NCBI GenBank assembly: GCA_028288595.1
Contig: JAQBNK010000109.1
Coordinates: forward strand, 1 to 34,162
From: Chitinophagaceae bacterium
GTDB taxonomy: Bacteria > Bacteroidota > Bacteroidia > Chitinophagales > Chitinophagaceae
Length of the DNA: 34,162 bases
Direction of reading: 5' to 3'
Position numbers and translations under genes: made by a program. Of the stretch, positions 15,580 to 23,655 are shown in pieces. Position 1 is the stretch's first letter, and each line of letters starts with the position of its first letter. The notes below the pieces were generated by a model, which made no database searches, was not told where the DNA came from, and worked only from the letters and a program-made list of their open reading frames with translations.

Positions 15580-16722
15580 ATGAATTTTTTACGGGATGAA
15601 ATAACAGTACAGGTAGCAGAAACGGCAAAGCAGTTTGCAGAACAGCATATTCGTGCGCATGTAATGGAATGGGATGAACCACAGGAATTTCCGCTGCACA
15701 TTTTCAAGGAGATGGGTAAGCTTGGACTTATGGGAATTTTGGTGCCGGAACAATACGGTGGCGCCGGGTTGAGCTATTTTGAATATAATGCGGTGATACA
15801 GGAAATCGCAAAAGTTTGTGGCTCAATAGGCCTAAGCCTGGCCGCACATAACTCCCTTTGTACAGGGCATATCTTAACGTTTGGTAATGAGGAACAAAAG
15901 CAAAAATATCTTCCGAAACTAGCCTCTGCCGAGTGGATCGGTGCCTGGGGTTTAACAGAACCAAATACCGGCAGCGATGCTGCTAATATGAAATGCACAG
16001 CAGTAAGGGATGGAAACGACTGGATAATAAATGGAACAAAATGCTGGATCACCCACGGTAAATCCGGCGATGTGGCCGTTGTTATTGCCCGTACCGGTGA
16101 GCCGCGGACAAGCGGAAATTCTACCGCTTTTATTGTTGAGAGAGGAACGCCCGGTTTTTCAGGAGGTAAGAAAGAGAACAAATTAGGTATGCGTGCAAGC
16201 GAAACCGCTGAAATGATTTTTGATAATTGCCGCGTACCTGATGCTAACAGAATGGGGGAAACAGGTGACGGTTTCCGGCAATCATTAAAGGTGCTGGATG
16301 GTGGCCGTATTTCAATTGCCGCATTATCACTTGGTATTGCCAGAGGAGCTTACGAAGCAGCAAAACAATATGCAAAAGAACGCTACCAATTCGATCAGCC
16401 GATTGCAAATTTCCAGGGCATTAGTTTTAAACTTGCCGATATGGCTACAGAAATTGAAGCCGCAGAAATGCTGATACAGCAGGCATGCGATTTAAAGCAT
16501 AACGGGAAAAGCGTAACACGGGAATCTGCGATGGCAAAGTATTACGCAAGTGAAGTAGCGGTAAAAACAGCCAACGACGCCGTACAAATTTTCGGCGGCT
16601 ATGGATACACAAAAGATTTTCCTGTTGAAAAATTTTACAGGGATGCAAAATTGTGCACTATCGGTGAGGGAACGTCTGAGATACAAAAGATTGTAATCGC
16701 CAGGGAAATTCTTAAAGGCTAA
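15580..16722 (+). CDS. Acyl-CoA dehydrogenase
   Basis: The 380-residue FAD enzyme catalyses the first step of acyl-CoA beta-oxidation or branched-chain acyl-CoA breakdown. Visible motifs: LGLMGILVPEQYGGAGLSYF, WGLTEPNTGSDAANMKCTA (the first family signature, about 124-142), WIINGTKCWITHGKSGDVAV, RASETAEMIFDNCRVP, and the second signature around QIFGGYGYTKDFPVEKFYRD, then GEGTSEIQKIVIAREIL. The catalytic glutamate of the short/medium-chain type would be the E in YTKDFPVE...IGEGTSE. Length is the standard 380. Chain-length specificity cannot be assigned confidently; the overall sequence resembles butyryl/short-branched types. Electron-transfer flavoprotein genes are not in the window. RBS-like AAGAG precedes the ATG. 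Confidence 0.93.
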   Translation: MNFLRDEITVQVAETAKQFAEQHIRAHVMEWDEPQEFPLHIFKEMGKLGLMGILVPEQYGGAGLSYFEYNAVIQEIAKVCGSIGLSLAAHNSLCTGHILTFGNEEQKQKYLPKLASAEWIGAWGLTEPNTGSDAANMKCTAVRDGNDWIINGTKCWITHGKSGDVAVVIARTGEPRTSGNSTAFIVERGTPGFSGGKKENKLGMRASETAEMIFDNCRVPDANRMGETGDGFRQSLKVLDGGRISIAALSLGIARGAYEAAKQYAKERYQFDQPIANFQGISFKLADMATEIEAAEMLIQQACDLKHNGKSVTRESAMAKYYASEVAVKTANDAVQIFGGYGYTKDFPVEKFYRDAKLCTIGEGTSEIQKIVIAREILKG

Positions 16723-16792
16723 ACCGCACTATCCTTTCCCCAAGGGATAGGGTAAATGTTATATCTTGAGAGCTATAAAGCGTACTGCCTTA

Positions 16793-18745
16793 ATGAGATC
16801 TTTTCGTGTACTTATCTTCATTTTATTTTTGGTTAAAACGCTTCAGGGGTTTTCACAAAGCAGGCCTTTGCCCGCAGAGCTTTCAGCAAAGCAAATTGAT
16901 TCACTAAATGAAAAAGCCAGGAGCATAAGCGGTTATAACGTTAATGATGCTTTACACATATTAGCCATAACGGATAGCGCCGCTGAGCATTCAGGGTACC
17001 GGCACGGGAAAGCCATTTCCTATTTGTACCAAGCTGCTATATTTCTGCAAAATGGTGATTCGCAAAGGGCTTTAGAACTTTTTATTCAATCCCAGAATCT
17101 TTCAGAGAAACTGGGAGACAGTTTTAATATTGCCCGTGCAGAGGAACAAATTGCGCTTTTAAAAAAACCAAAAGGAAATACCGCTGAGGTTGAACAACGA
17201 TTGCAGCAAACAATTATTTTATACAGGCGGCTGGGCAAAGAAAATGAAATGGTAAACTCGCTGAATAGCCTGGGGCATATTCAGTTAGAAAAAAATGATT
17301 TTGATGAAGCGCTAACATTATTTAATGAAGCTCTTGCAGTTAGCCTTAAAAATAATTACACGGAAGGAATTAAAATAACCTATTTCCATTTTGGCCTTGT
17401 GTATGAAAGAAAAAAAGAATTTAACCAGGCCATTAATTTTTTACAAAAAAGCCTTCTTATTAACCAGAAGGATAACGATCTCTTTAATGTCGCGAAATGT
17501 TACATGGAACTCGCAAAAATTTCCATCGGCACAAAAGATTTAGCGGCTGCGCAACAACAGGCATCTCATGCATTCGAAGCAGCTTCCCGTATTGGATCTC
17601 TGCAGTTGCAGTCACAAGCAGCCGGAATATTCGTAAAATTATTTAAAGCAAATAACAACACGAGTGGGGTAATTGAATGGCAGGACAAACAAATTAGCTT
17701 TCAGCAACAAATGTCTGATAAAGAAAAAAAGAATGCCATTGGCTTTATTGATATTCTCAAAGATCAGCAGTCTTCATCTTTAAAAGCACAACAACAGGTA
17801 CAGCAACGAACAGCCCTGCTTGTTATTGCCGCTATCATTATTGCCGTCATTATTCTTTTAGGTTTTCCATTTTATAGAAATTATAAAAGAGCGAAAATGT
17901 TTAGTATTGAAGTGGAGCAGAAAAATGCCATCATTGAAAAACACTCTCAATCCCTCGACCAGTTAAACAAAGCGATATCAAGACAAAATGCCAAACTGGA
18001 AGAAGAAAATAAAATGAAGGACAAATTGCTTTCCATTATTTCTCATGACCTTCGACATCCGCTTGTTAATACTAAAAGTATTCTTGACCTTATCAATCTC
18101 AAATTGGTTAGCCCTAAAGAAACCAACGAATTACTGGAGCAACTTGAAGCACAATATATCAGAAGCTTATCACTGCTTGATAATTTATTATTCTGGATAA
18201 GAGGACAGATGAAAGGAGTAAAACTGGAAAGAACCCGCGTTAATATGCACCAGTTGTTAAACCTCCTGATAGAAGAACAAAGAATGCCATTACAAAACAA
18301 ACAGATAAAAATCACGAATGAATTAGATAAAAGTATCGACTGGTTCGCTGAAAAAGAAATGCTGAAAATAATTTTCAGAAACCTTATTACCAATGCGATT
18401 AAGTTTACGCCTTCTGAGGGAACGATACAATTGTACTCAGTTCAGCATGATGAAACAGCTTACCTGATTGTGAAAGATAGTGGCATAGGTATGACTAAAG
18501 AAACACTGGAAAAAGTAAATGCAAGGCAATACTATTCTTCTAAAGGAACATCAAATGAAAAAGGAAGTGGTTTTGGGTTGATGCTGGTCCGGGATCTTGT
18601 GATCCGTTTGAATGGAGAGCTAATGATCGAAAGCGAGCCCGGAAGAGGAAGTACTTTTGTAATAAAATTTCCAACCACTATGCACCAGGGAATAACTACT
18701 ATTGCCCCGACTGAAATATCTGGTCAACCGCCCCACCCAGCATAG
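16793..18745 (+). CDS. TPR-containing sensor histidine kinase
   Basis: About 650 residues: signal peptide (MRSFRVLIFILFLVKTLQGF), periplasmic tetratricopeptide repeats over roughly residues 30-330 (for example ALTLFNEALAVSLKNN and AINFLQKSLLINQKD), one membrane segment near 341-361 (LLVIAAIIIAVIILLGF), a coiled coil, then the kinase core. The H box is IISHDLRHPL (His about 417), the N box NLITNAIKFTP, G1 DSGIGM and G2 GSGFGLMLV. I prefer ATG 16793 over the in-frame TTG at 16766, which lies in a promoter-like TATATCTTG. No response regulator or LytTR gene is adjacent, so the partner is unknown. The last 47 bases overlap a small gene on the opposite strand. Confidence 0.9.
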   Translation: MRSFRVLIFILFLVKTLQGFSQSRPLPAELSAKQIDSLNEKARSISGYNVNDALHILAITDSAAEHSGYRHGKAISYLYQAAIFLQNGDSQRALELFIQSQNLSEKLGDSFNIARAEEQIALLKKPKGNTAEVEQRLQQTIILYRRLGKENEMVNSLNSLGHIQLEKNDFDEALTLFNEALAVSLKNNYTEGIKITYFHFGLVYERKKEFNQAINFLQKSLLINQKDNDLFNVAKCYMELAKISIGTKDLAAAQQQASHAFEAASRIGSLQLQSQAAGIFVKLFKANNNTSGVIEWQDKQISFQQQMSDKEKKNAIGFIDILKDQQSSSLKAQQQVQQRTALLVIAAIIIAVIILLGFPFYRNYKRAKMFSIEVEQKNAIIEKHSQSLDQLNKAISRQNAKLEEENKMKDKLLSIISHDLRHPLVNTKSILDLINLKLVSPKETNELLEQLEAQYIRSLSLLDNLLFWIRGQMKGVKLERTRVNMHQLLNLLIEEQRMPLQNKQIKITNELDKSIDWFAEKEMLKIIFRNLITNAIKFTPSEGTIQLYSVQHDETAYLIVKDSGIGMTKETLEKVNARQYYSSKGTSNEKGSGFGLMLVRDLVIRLNGELMIESEPGRGSTFVIKFPTTMHQGITTIAPTEISGQPPHPA

Positions 18746-18848
18746 GAAATTTTTCTTTTACATAATTGGCGATTGCTTCAATACTTTTTTTTGCCTGCTC
18801 TGGCGTTACGCCTGCATCCTGTACTAGCCTGTCGATCATTTCCTGCAT
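18699..18848 (-). CDS. 49-residue small protein downstream of clpX, overlapping the kinase 3' end
   Basis: This frame encodes a 49-residue acidic, helical protein with the coherent composition of a real gene: MQEMIDRLVQDAGVTPEQ, KKSIEAIANYVKEKFP, MLGGAVDQIFQSGQ. The pattern of a short helix, a GVTPEQA turn and a GGAVD segment resembles small helical Bacteroidota proteins of unknown function as I remember them. The ATG (18846-18848) lies 17 bases after the clpX stop on the same strand, so it probably belongs to the clp operon. The tail (18699-18745) is antisense to the last 15 codons of the histidine kinase, whose own C-terminus beyond the G2 region looks non-conserved. No motif allows a functional claim. 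Confidence 0.7.
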   Translation of the reverse strand: MQEMIDRLVQDAGVTPEQAKKSIEAIANYVKEKFPMLGGAVDQIFQSGQ

Positions 18849-18865
18849 AAAAAAAGTTTTTATAA

Positions 18866-20104
18866 TTAAGCAACCTTAAGAAGATTCAGTCGGCTCCTGC
18901 CAAATTGTTGTTCTGCATATTCAAGCGAAAGGTGAAATTCTTTGGTATCGGTGCCTGGAAGTGTAAACATAGCATCGGTTAAAATACTCTCGCAAATACT
19001 GCGTAACCCTCTTGCTCCTAATTTATACTCCATCGCTTTTTTCACCATGAAATTCAACACATTTTCATCTACCGTTAATTTGATGCCCTCCAGTTCAAAC
19101 AGCTTATTGTATTGTTTCATAAGACTATTCTTCGGTTCTGTAAGGATAGATCTTAGTGTTTCCTCATCCAGCGGTTCAAGGTGAGTAACTACTGGTAAAC
19201 GACCTAATAATTCAGGTATCAGCCCAAATGATTTCAGATCCTGTGCATTTATAAACTGCAGTAAATTTTTACGCTGCATTTCCTGCTCATCTTTATTTAC
19301 GCTAAAGCCAATGGCATTAGTATTAATACGGCGGGCAATTACTTTATCAACTCCGTCAAAAGCACCTCCGCAAATGAAAAGAATATTTTGAGTATTGAGT
19401 TTGATCATTTTTTGTTCCGGATGTTTTCTGCCTCCCTGCGGCGGAACCAGGACTTCAGTTCCTTCCAGCATTTTTAATAATCCCTGCTGAACACCTTCGC
19501 CGCTTACATCTCGTGTGATTGAAGGATTATCGCCTTTACGGGCAATTTTATCGATCTCGTCCACGTATACAATTCCTTTTTCGGCAGCCGTTACATCGTA
19601 ATTACAATTTTGTAATAAACGTGTCAGCATACTTTCCACATCTTCACCGACATAACCTGCTTCTGTAAAAACAGTGGCGTCAACAATAGCGAAAGGAACG
19701 TTTAAAAGTTTAGCAATAGTTTTAGCAAGAAGGGTTTTCCCCGTACCTGTTTCGCCTACCATAATAATGTTGCTTTTTTCAATCTCAACATCATCTGTAA
19801 CGGATTGTTTCTGGCCGATCCTTTTAAAGTGATTATAAACAGCAACCGACAGTACTTTCTTAGCTTCATCCTGCCCGATAATATACTGATCCAGGAATGT
19901 TTTGATCTCGTTTGGCTTCTTGATTGTAAAGCGGTACTGGGAGGTTTTATCTTCCTGCTTCTGGTAAAGTTCCTGAGCGATGATCTCCTGCGCATGCTCC
20001 ACACAATTCTCGCAAATATGACCTTCCTGGCCGGCGATAAGGATTTTTACCTCTTCGCGGCTGCGGTTACAAAATGAGCAATGTAATTGTGCTTGCTTGG
20101 CCAT
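18866..20104 (-). CDS. clpX: ATP-dependent Clp protease ATP-binding subunit ClpX
   Basis: The 412-residue AAA+ unfoldase recognises tagged substrates and threads them into ClpP. The N-terminal zinc-binding domain is visible as CSFCNRS followed by CENCVEHA; then the Walker [15 protein letters not shown], Walker [15 protein letters not shown], sensor region [15 protein letters not shown], and the C-terminal [14 protein letters not shown]. The ClpP-docking IGF-like loop is expected in the [10 protein letters not shown] neighbourhood, with IGF itself at NAIGFSV. I chose ATG 20104 because the domain begins [12 protein letters not shown]; the longer frame from 20143 adds residues lacking homology. 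A perfect -7 box (20133-20140) precedes it, so it may be transcribed independently as well as with clpP. Confidence 0.96.
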   Translation of the reverse strand: MAKQAQLHCSFCNRSREEVKILIAGQEGHICENCVEHAQEIIAQELYQKQEDKTSQYRFTIKKPNEIKTFLDQYIIGQDEAKKVLSVAVYNHFKRIGQKQSVTDDVEIEKSNIIMVGETGTGKTLLAKTIAKLLNVPFAIVDATVFTEAGYVGEDVESMLTRLLQNCNYDVTAAEKGIVYVDEIDKIARKGDNPSITRDVSGEGVQQGLLKMLEGTEVLVPPQGGRKHPEQKMIKLNTQNILFICGGAFDGVDKVIARRINTNAIGFSVNKDEQEMQRKNLLQFINAQDLKSFGLIPELLGRLPVVTHLEPLDEETLRSILTEPKNSLMKQYNKLFELEGIKLTVDENVLNFMVKKAMEYKLGARGLRSICESILTDAMFTLPGTDTKEFHLSLEYAEQQFGRSRLNLLKVA

Positions 20105-20132
20105 AACTATAAATTTACCAAAATATGAGCGA

Positions 20133-20140
20133 CAAAAATA
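20133..20140 (-). promoter_or_regulatory. TAnnTTTG -7 box of clpX
   Basis: On the minus strand TATTTTTG, perfect consensus, 28 bases before the ATG at 20104. A second near match (TATTTTGG) lies closer to the start. Confidence 0.45.
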
Positions 20141-20189
20141 CAAAACAGCTTACTGGAAGCGATTATTTTGTATGTTAATCTTAAAGAAA

Positions 20190-20840
20190 TTAAGCGAGTT
20201 TGTCTATAACCGCGTCTACAATACCGTACTCAACAGCTTGAGGTGCGTCCATCCAGTAATCCCGGTCAAAATCTTTTAAAATCCTTTCAACGGTTTTACC
20301 ACAGTTTTTTGCCAATATCTCAGCACCAAGCTGCTTGGTTCTTTCCATTTGTTCGGCCTGGATTTCAATATCTGCTGAGGTAGCTCGTAAATATCCACCC
20401 AAACTTGGCTGATGAATCATCACTTCACCATGCGGATAAATAAAACGGCGCCCTTTAGCCCCCACACTCAGTAAAATAGAGCCCATACTCGCAGCCAGCC
20501 CCATGCAAATTGTACTTACAGGCGAGCTGAGCATAGTGATCGTATCATAAATTACCATTCCGCTCGTTACCATTCCACCGGGACTATTAATATAAAATTT
20601 GATTTCTTCACCTGGTTTATCAGCGTCGAGCAATAGTAATTTAGCGACTACATCTTTTGCTGAACGATCATCAACGGGTCCCCATAGATAAACTGCTCTT
20701 TTCTGAAGAAACAGCTGCTCCATTTTCTTCATTAAATACTGCGAATGATTTTCATGATCCGGCTTAGGCATTTCTTCCTCTTCCGGTGTTTCTTCATCAT
20801 CCATTCTGAAAGGGTGTAAAAAATATTTTGATGGTTGCAT
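20190..20840 (-). CDS. clpP: ClpP-family serine protease, second paralogue (ClpP2)
   Basis: The 216-residue protease subunit has an intact triad: S118 in GLAASMGS, H143 in VMIHQPSLGG and D194 in FDRDYWM. It retains the handle-helix glycines INSPGG. It differs from the neighbouring ClpP by a long acidic N-terminal segment (DDEETPEEEEMPKPDHE) before the core, in the region that normally forms the axial-pore loops. Together with ClpP1 it may build a mixed double ring, as paralogous ClpPs do in several bacteria; this is inference. It lies 117 bases downstream of clpP1, with a hairpin in the gap, and 85 bases upstream of clpX. Confidence 0.93.
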   Translation of the reverse strand: MQPSKYFLHPFRMDDEETPEEEEMPKPDHENHSQYLMKKMEQLFLQKRAVYLWGPVDDRSAKDVVAKLLLLDADKPGEEIKFYINSPGGMVTSGMVIYDTITMLSSPVSTICMGLAASMGSILLSVGAKGRRFIYPHGEVMIHQPSLGGYLRATSADIEIQAEQMERTKQLGAEILAKNCGKTVERILKDFDRDYWMDAPQAVEYGIVDAVIDKLA

Positions 20841-20885
20841 ATTGTTTATTTCAATGTGATTTAAAATTTAAGTTTCAACGTTCAA

Positions 20886-20940
20886 TGTTGCATTGTTTAA
20901 TTGCTTCGAACTTGATCAACAATGCAACAACTAAACAATG
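20886..20940. repeat. Inverted repeat in the clpP1-clpP2 gap
   Basis: GTTGCATTGTT (20888-20898) pairs with AACAATGCAAC (20928-20938), perfect over 11 bp. Surrounding sequence reiterates TTCAA/TTGCATT/GTTTAAT words, giving a longer imperfect fold from about 20874 to 20945. Same architecture as the other spacers, with its own words. Confidence 0.75.
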
Positions 20941-20957
20941 AAATCAAAAAACCTTAA

Positions 20958-21659
20958 TTAAAACAAGTCAGATTTTTTTTCCTTTCTTGTATTTTTTAAC
21001 AGCACTTCATCTACCACACCATAAGCTTTGGCTTCGTCTGCTGTCATCCAGAAATCACGGTCGCAATCAACAGCTACTTTATCCAGCGGCTGACCCGTAT
21101 GATTGGAAATTATTTCATACAGCTCATGCTTGATCTTTTTGATCTCACGTGCGGTGATTTGTATATCGGTAGCCTGTCCACCAATTGCGCCACTTGGCTG
21201 ATGCAACATTACACGTGCATGCTTCAGTGCCGTTCTCTTCCCGGTAACGCCTGCACATAATAATACTGCGCCCATACTGGCAGCCATACCGGTGCAAATA
21301 GTAGCTACATCCGGACCAATAAATTGCATCGTATCATAAATTCCAAGCCCTGCATAAACACTTCCGCCGGGGCTGTTTATATACATTTGAATATCTCTCA
21401 CTCTATCCGTACTTTCTAAAAAAAGTAACTGGGCCGTTACGATATTGGCAACATAATCATTCACCGCTTCACCCATAAAAATGATCCTGTCCATCATCAG
21501 CCGGCTGAAAACGTCCATGCTGGCCACGTTCATAGGGCGCTCTTCAATAATATATGGAGTAAGATTAGTTACCTGGTGCTGGGTATAATTATGCAAAGTA
21601 GCACTGCTTACGCCGCGGTGTTTTACAGCGTATTTTTCAAATTCATTTTTAATATCCAT
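20958..21659 (-). CDS. clpP: ATP-dependent Clp protease proteolytic subunit ClpP (ClpP1)
   Basis: The 233-residue subunit has the classical ClpP pattern: YINSPGGSVYAGLGIYDTM, catalytic S128 in TGMAASMGAVLL, H153 in VMLHQPSGAIGGQATD, and D202 in DCDRDFWMTADEA. The N-terminal pore-loop segment NLTPYIIEERPMNVASMDVF precedes FSRLMMDRIIF. An N-terminal extension of about 35 residues ahead of that may be a propeptide or disordered tail. The basic C-terminal tail (RKEKKSDLF) is short. AAGGA at 6-10 bases before the ATG is one of the few clear Shine-Dalgarno sequences here. The promoter at 21715-21747 places it at the head of a clpP1-clpP2-clpX unit, separate from tig. Confidence 0.95.
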   Translation of the reverse strand: MDIKNEFEKYAVKHRGVSSATLHNYTQHQVTNLTPYIIEERPMNVASMDVFSRLMMDRIIFMGEAVNDYVANIVTAQLLFLESTDRVRDIQMYINSPGGSVYAGLGIYDTMQFIGPDVATICTGMAASMGAVLLCAGVTGKRTALKHARVMLHQPSGAIGGQATDIQITAREIKKIKHELYEIISNHTGQPLDKVAVDCDRDFWMTADEAKAYGVVDEVLLKNTRKEKKSDLF

Positions 21660-21714
21660 TTTATCCTTGATTTGTAAATGAAGATAAGCGATTTACATAG
21701 GCTAACTACTCAAC

Positions 21715-21747
21715 CAAATATTATGCAAAGCTCATAAAACGACAAAA
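21715..21747 (-). promoter_or_regulatory. Promoter of the clpP operon (-33 TTTTG, -7 AATATTTG)
   Basis: Minus strand: TTTTG at 21743-21747, 20-base spacer, AATATTTG at 21715-21722 (one mismatch to TAnnTTTG). It leaves a leader of about 50 bases before clpP1. Confidence 0.5.
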
Positions 21748-21757
21748 GGGCAGGCAT

Positions 21758-21785
21758 AAAAAAAGCCGGTAGTAACACCAGCTTT
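21758..21785 (-). terminator. Intrinsic terminator downstream of tig
   Basis: On the minus strand AAAGCTGGT (21777-21785) pairs with ACCGGCTTT (21762-21770) and runs into seven T. It separates tig from the clpP operon. Confidence 0.8.
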
Positions 21786-21860
21786 CTATAAGTTTCTTGC
21801 TGAAATTGCTGGATGCTCACAAAACTTCTGCGGCTTCTGCGTATTCCGCGAGCCAAAAAA

Positions 21861-23222
21861 TTAATGATGATGATGGTGCAGTTTCTCAGCAAAATTCTCA
21901 GCACTGATCGGCTCTTCCTGTTGCTGAACCTGTCCTTCCAGTAACTGGAAGAGCTTGCTCGTCTGCAACTGGAAATATGTATTTTCCACAAACTTTTTAT
22001 CCTGCATCATACGATTGGCATATTCATCTGCCCAGGGTGCATCATCGAGATTTTGAATACCCATATATCCCAGTACCTGCTGCATTGCATGCTGCCTGAT
22101 TTCTTCAGGTTCTACATTGATCTTATTTGCATTTATTAACTGGGTAGAGATCAGTGTCCATTTTAACTGGTTAGCAAAAGATGGATATTCTTTCTCTGCC
22201 TCTTCGGCAGATTTAGGAGTTTCCCCGCCGGTCTGCAACCATTTTTTCAAAAAAGTTTCGGGTAGTTCGATCTGGGTATGATCAACTAAAAAATGATATA
22301 TCTGGTCGTGCACCTGGTTCCGGGACTGTTGTTCAAACTGGGTTTCGATATCAACCTTAACTGCGTTTCTTAATTCTTCTTCAGATGTAATATTGCGGCC
22401 TGGAAAAGCAGCATCAAAAAACTCAGATGTCATTTCTGCTTTTTCAATCAACCCCACTTTAGTAACCGTTATACGAAAGTATTTATCCTGATCAGTCTCG
22501 TTCGTTTTATCCAAACCTAAATCATCCATTACCCAGTCACGCTCTTTTTCCTCAAATGCGGTTTTTAATTGAACTTGAATTGTATCATCTTTCTTTCGCC
22601 CGATTAATTCACTGCGAACAGGCTCTGTAAAATATTTAACTAATAAAGAATTTGCTTTGGAAGCACCATTTTCAATTTCATTACCGGCTTCATCAGTTTC
22701 CGTAAATAAAACATTCAGCACATGATCTTCAGAATCCACTGTTTCAGGTTCCGTCATTTTACCATGGCGTGTCTGTAAACGGGTAATTTCTTCATTGATC
22801 ATTTCTTCTGTTGCCTGCACTTTATATTTAGTAACAGTGCAACTTGCAAGGTCAATTTTTACCTGGGGCTTCAATCCGATTTCAAAAGCAAAAGCATAAT
22901 CCTGCGGATTATTGATATCCAGCATACGGGAATCCGTTTCCAGGGGTAGTGGTTGAGCAAATATTTCTAACTGCTCGGTTGACATATAATTGTTCAGCTC
23001 TTTTTCTACTGTGCGCAGTATCTCGTCAGTAAAAACGCTTTGACCGTACATTTTTTTTACCAGCCCGGCCGGTACCATTCCTTTTCGAAAGCCAGGGATG
23101 TTTGCCGTTTTTGCATATTTCTTCAGGCTTTGTTCAAAAGCAGGCAAATAATCATTTTTAGCAACTGTTACAGTCACTTTATCGTTGAGTAAACCAATAT
23201 TTTCTCTTGAAATAGTAGCCAT
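21861..23222 (-). CDS. tig: Trigger factor (ribosome-associated chaperone) with C-terminal pentahistidine
   Basis: The 453-residue protein is the chaperone that meets nascent chains at the ribosome exit. The ribosome-binding signature is seen as IPGFRKGMVPAGLVKKMYG (about 41-59, G-F-R-x-x-K-x-P type). The PPIase-domain position (about 150-245) is diverged, and the helical C-terminal arms follow (TSEFFDAAFPGRNITSEEEL, KWLQTGGETPKSAEEAEKEY). It ends AENFAEKLHHHHH, five histidine codons directly before the stop. No vector-like sequence surrounds this, so it appears native. The TAAATTTG box 7 bases before the ATG indicates a very short or absent leader. It lies upstream of clpP-clpX, the classical tig-clp neighbourhood, with a terminator between. 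Confidence 0.93.
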   Translation of the reverse strand: MATISRENIGLLNDKVTVTVAKNDYLPAFEQSLKKYAKTANIPGFRKGMVPAGLVKKMYGQSVFTDEILRTVEKELNNYMSTEQLEIFAQPLPLETDSRMLDINNPQDYAFAFEIGLKPQVKIDLASCTVTKYKVQATEEMINEEITRLQTRHGKMTEPETVDSEDHVLNVLFTETDEAGNEIENGASKANSLLVKYFTEPVRSELIGRKKDDTIQVQLKTAFEEKERDWVMDDLGLDKTNETDQDKYFRITVTKVGLIEKAEMTSEFFDAAFPGRNITSEEELRNAVKVDIETQFEQQSRNQVHDQIYHFLVDHTQIELPETFLKKWLQTGGETPKSAEEAEKEYPSFANQLKWTLISTQLINANKINVEPEEIRQHAMQQVLGYMGIQNLDDAPWADEYANRMMQDKKFVENTYFQLQTSKLFQLLEGQVQQQEEPISAENFAEKLHHHHH

Positions 23223-23229
23223 AGTAAAA

Positions 23230-23237
23230 CAAATTTA
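23230..23237 (-). promoter_or_regulatory. TAnnTTTG -7 box of tig
   Basis: Minus strand TAAATTTG, perfect consensus, 7 bases before the ATG at 23222; predicts a leaderless or nearly leaderless transcript. Confidence 0.5.
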
Positions 23238-23322
23238 AATATCAGCCGTGGTTTTAGAACGGTTTAAGGGGTGCAAAGGTAAGGGAAGACGGGCGAAAAT
23301 ATGTTTTAAGGAAAGTGTAAAT

Positions 23323-23375
23323 ATTAACCCGGCAGCAGTTCTTTGTGGCATCGTTCCTTGCGTCGCACATTTGAA
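23323..23375 (-). repeat. Second dispersed repeat, copy B (GTGCGACGCAA head)
   Basis: On the minus strand the head GTGCGACGCAA is at 23358-23368 and the tail GCTGCCGGGTTAAT at 23323-23336. Compared with copy A at 7196-7246, the head is identical over 11 bases, the tail agrees at 11 of 14, and the spacing differs by two bases. Confidence 0.6.
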
Positions 23376-23395
23376 GTTCCGGTTATGAATTGAGC

Positions 23396-23490
23396 TTTTT
23401 TTACCACGAAGAACACAAAGGGGGTGCACAAGAACACAAAGAAGCCCTTGTGTCTGTTGTGAAGTCTTTGTGTTCCTTGTGGTAAAAAAT
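23396..23490. repeat. Tandem-inverted repeat between tRNA-Leu and tig
   Basis: Left arm 23396-23420 (poly-T, ACCACGAAGAACACAAAG) with a second GAACACAAAG at 23432-23441; right arm 23465-23490 is the near-perfect reverse complement of the left (two mismatches). The central part adds further CTTGTGT/TTGTG words. It is the largest of the spacer hairpins. Confidence 0.85.
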
Positions 23491-23515
23491 AAAGCACCCG
23501 GTTATCGGGTGCTTT
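23491..23515. terminator. Terminator of tRNA-Leu
   Basis: AAAGCACCCG (23491-23500) pairs with CGGGTGCTTT (23506-23515) around a 5-base loop; on the minus strand it is followed by TATTTTTT. It begins three bases beyond the mature tRNA 3' end. Confidence 0.85.
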
Positions 23516-23517
23516 CG

Positions 23518-23599
23518 TGCGGATGATAGGAATCGAACCTACATGGATTGCTCCGCTAGATCCTAAGTCTAGTGCGTCTGCCAGTTTCGCCACATCCGC
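23518..23599 (-). tRNA. tRNA-Leu (anticodon UAG)
   Basis: Acceptor stem GCGGATG (5' end at 23599) pairs with CATCCGC (3' end), with discriminator A at 23518; CCA is not encoded. The D region contains GGCGAAACTGGCAGACGC. The anticodon stem CTAGA/TCTAG encloses loop CTTAGGA, anticodon TAG. A long variable arm (about 12 bases) and T arm GTAGG-TTCGATT-CCTAT mark it as a type II leucine tRNA. Typical length is a little greater, but all stems close. Confidence 0.93.
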
Positions 23600-23655
23600 A
23601 GGGGCAGAAAAGTAAGGGCGCAAAAATAGGGTTTTCGTTCAAAACAAAATCCCAA

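Noticed and set aside
15774-16181. 135-residue ORF antisense to the acyl-CoA dehydrogenase gene
   Set aside because: No recognisable motif; a by-product of the codon pattern of the sense gene.
20190-21659. Second clpP as an assembly duplication
   Set aside because: The two proteins differ throughout in length, N-terminus and sequence, so they are genuine paralogues.
21861-21878. Histidine tail of trigger factor as a cloning artefact
   Set aside because: The sequence on both sides is normal chromosomal DNA, with a native terminator and the clpP operon downstream and no vector sequence.
23324-23623. 99-residue minus-strand ORF containing ADVAKLADALDLGSSG
   Set aside because: It is the conceptual translation of tRNA-Leu and the repeats beside it; this peptide pattern is a familiar false protein from leucine tRNA genes.
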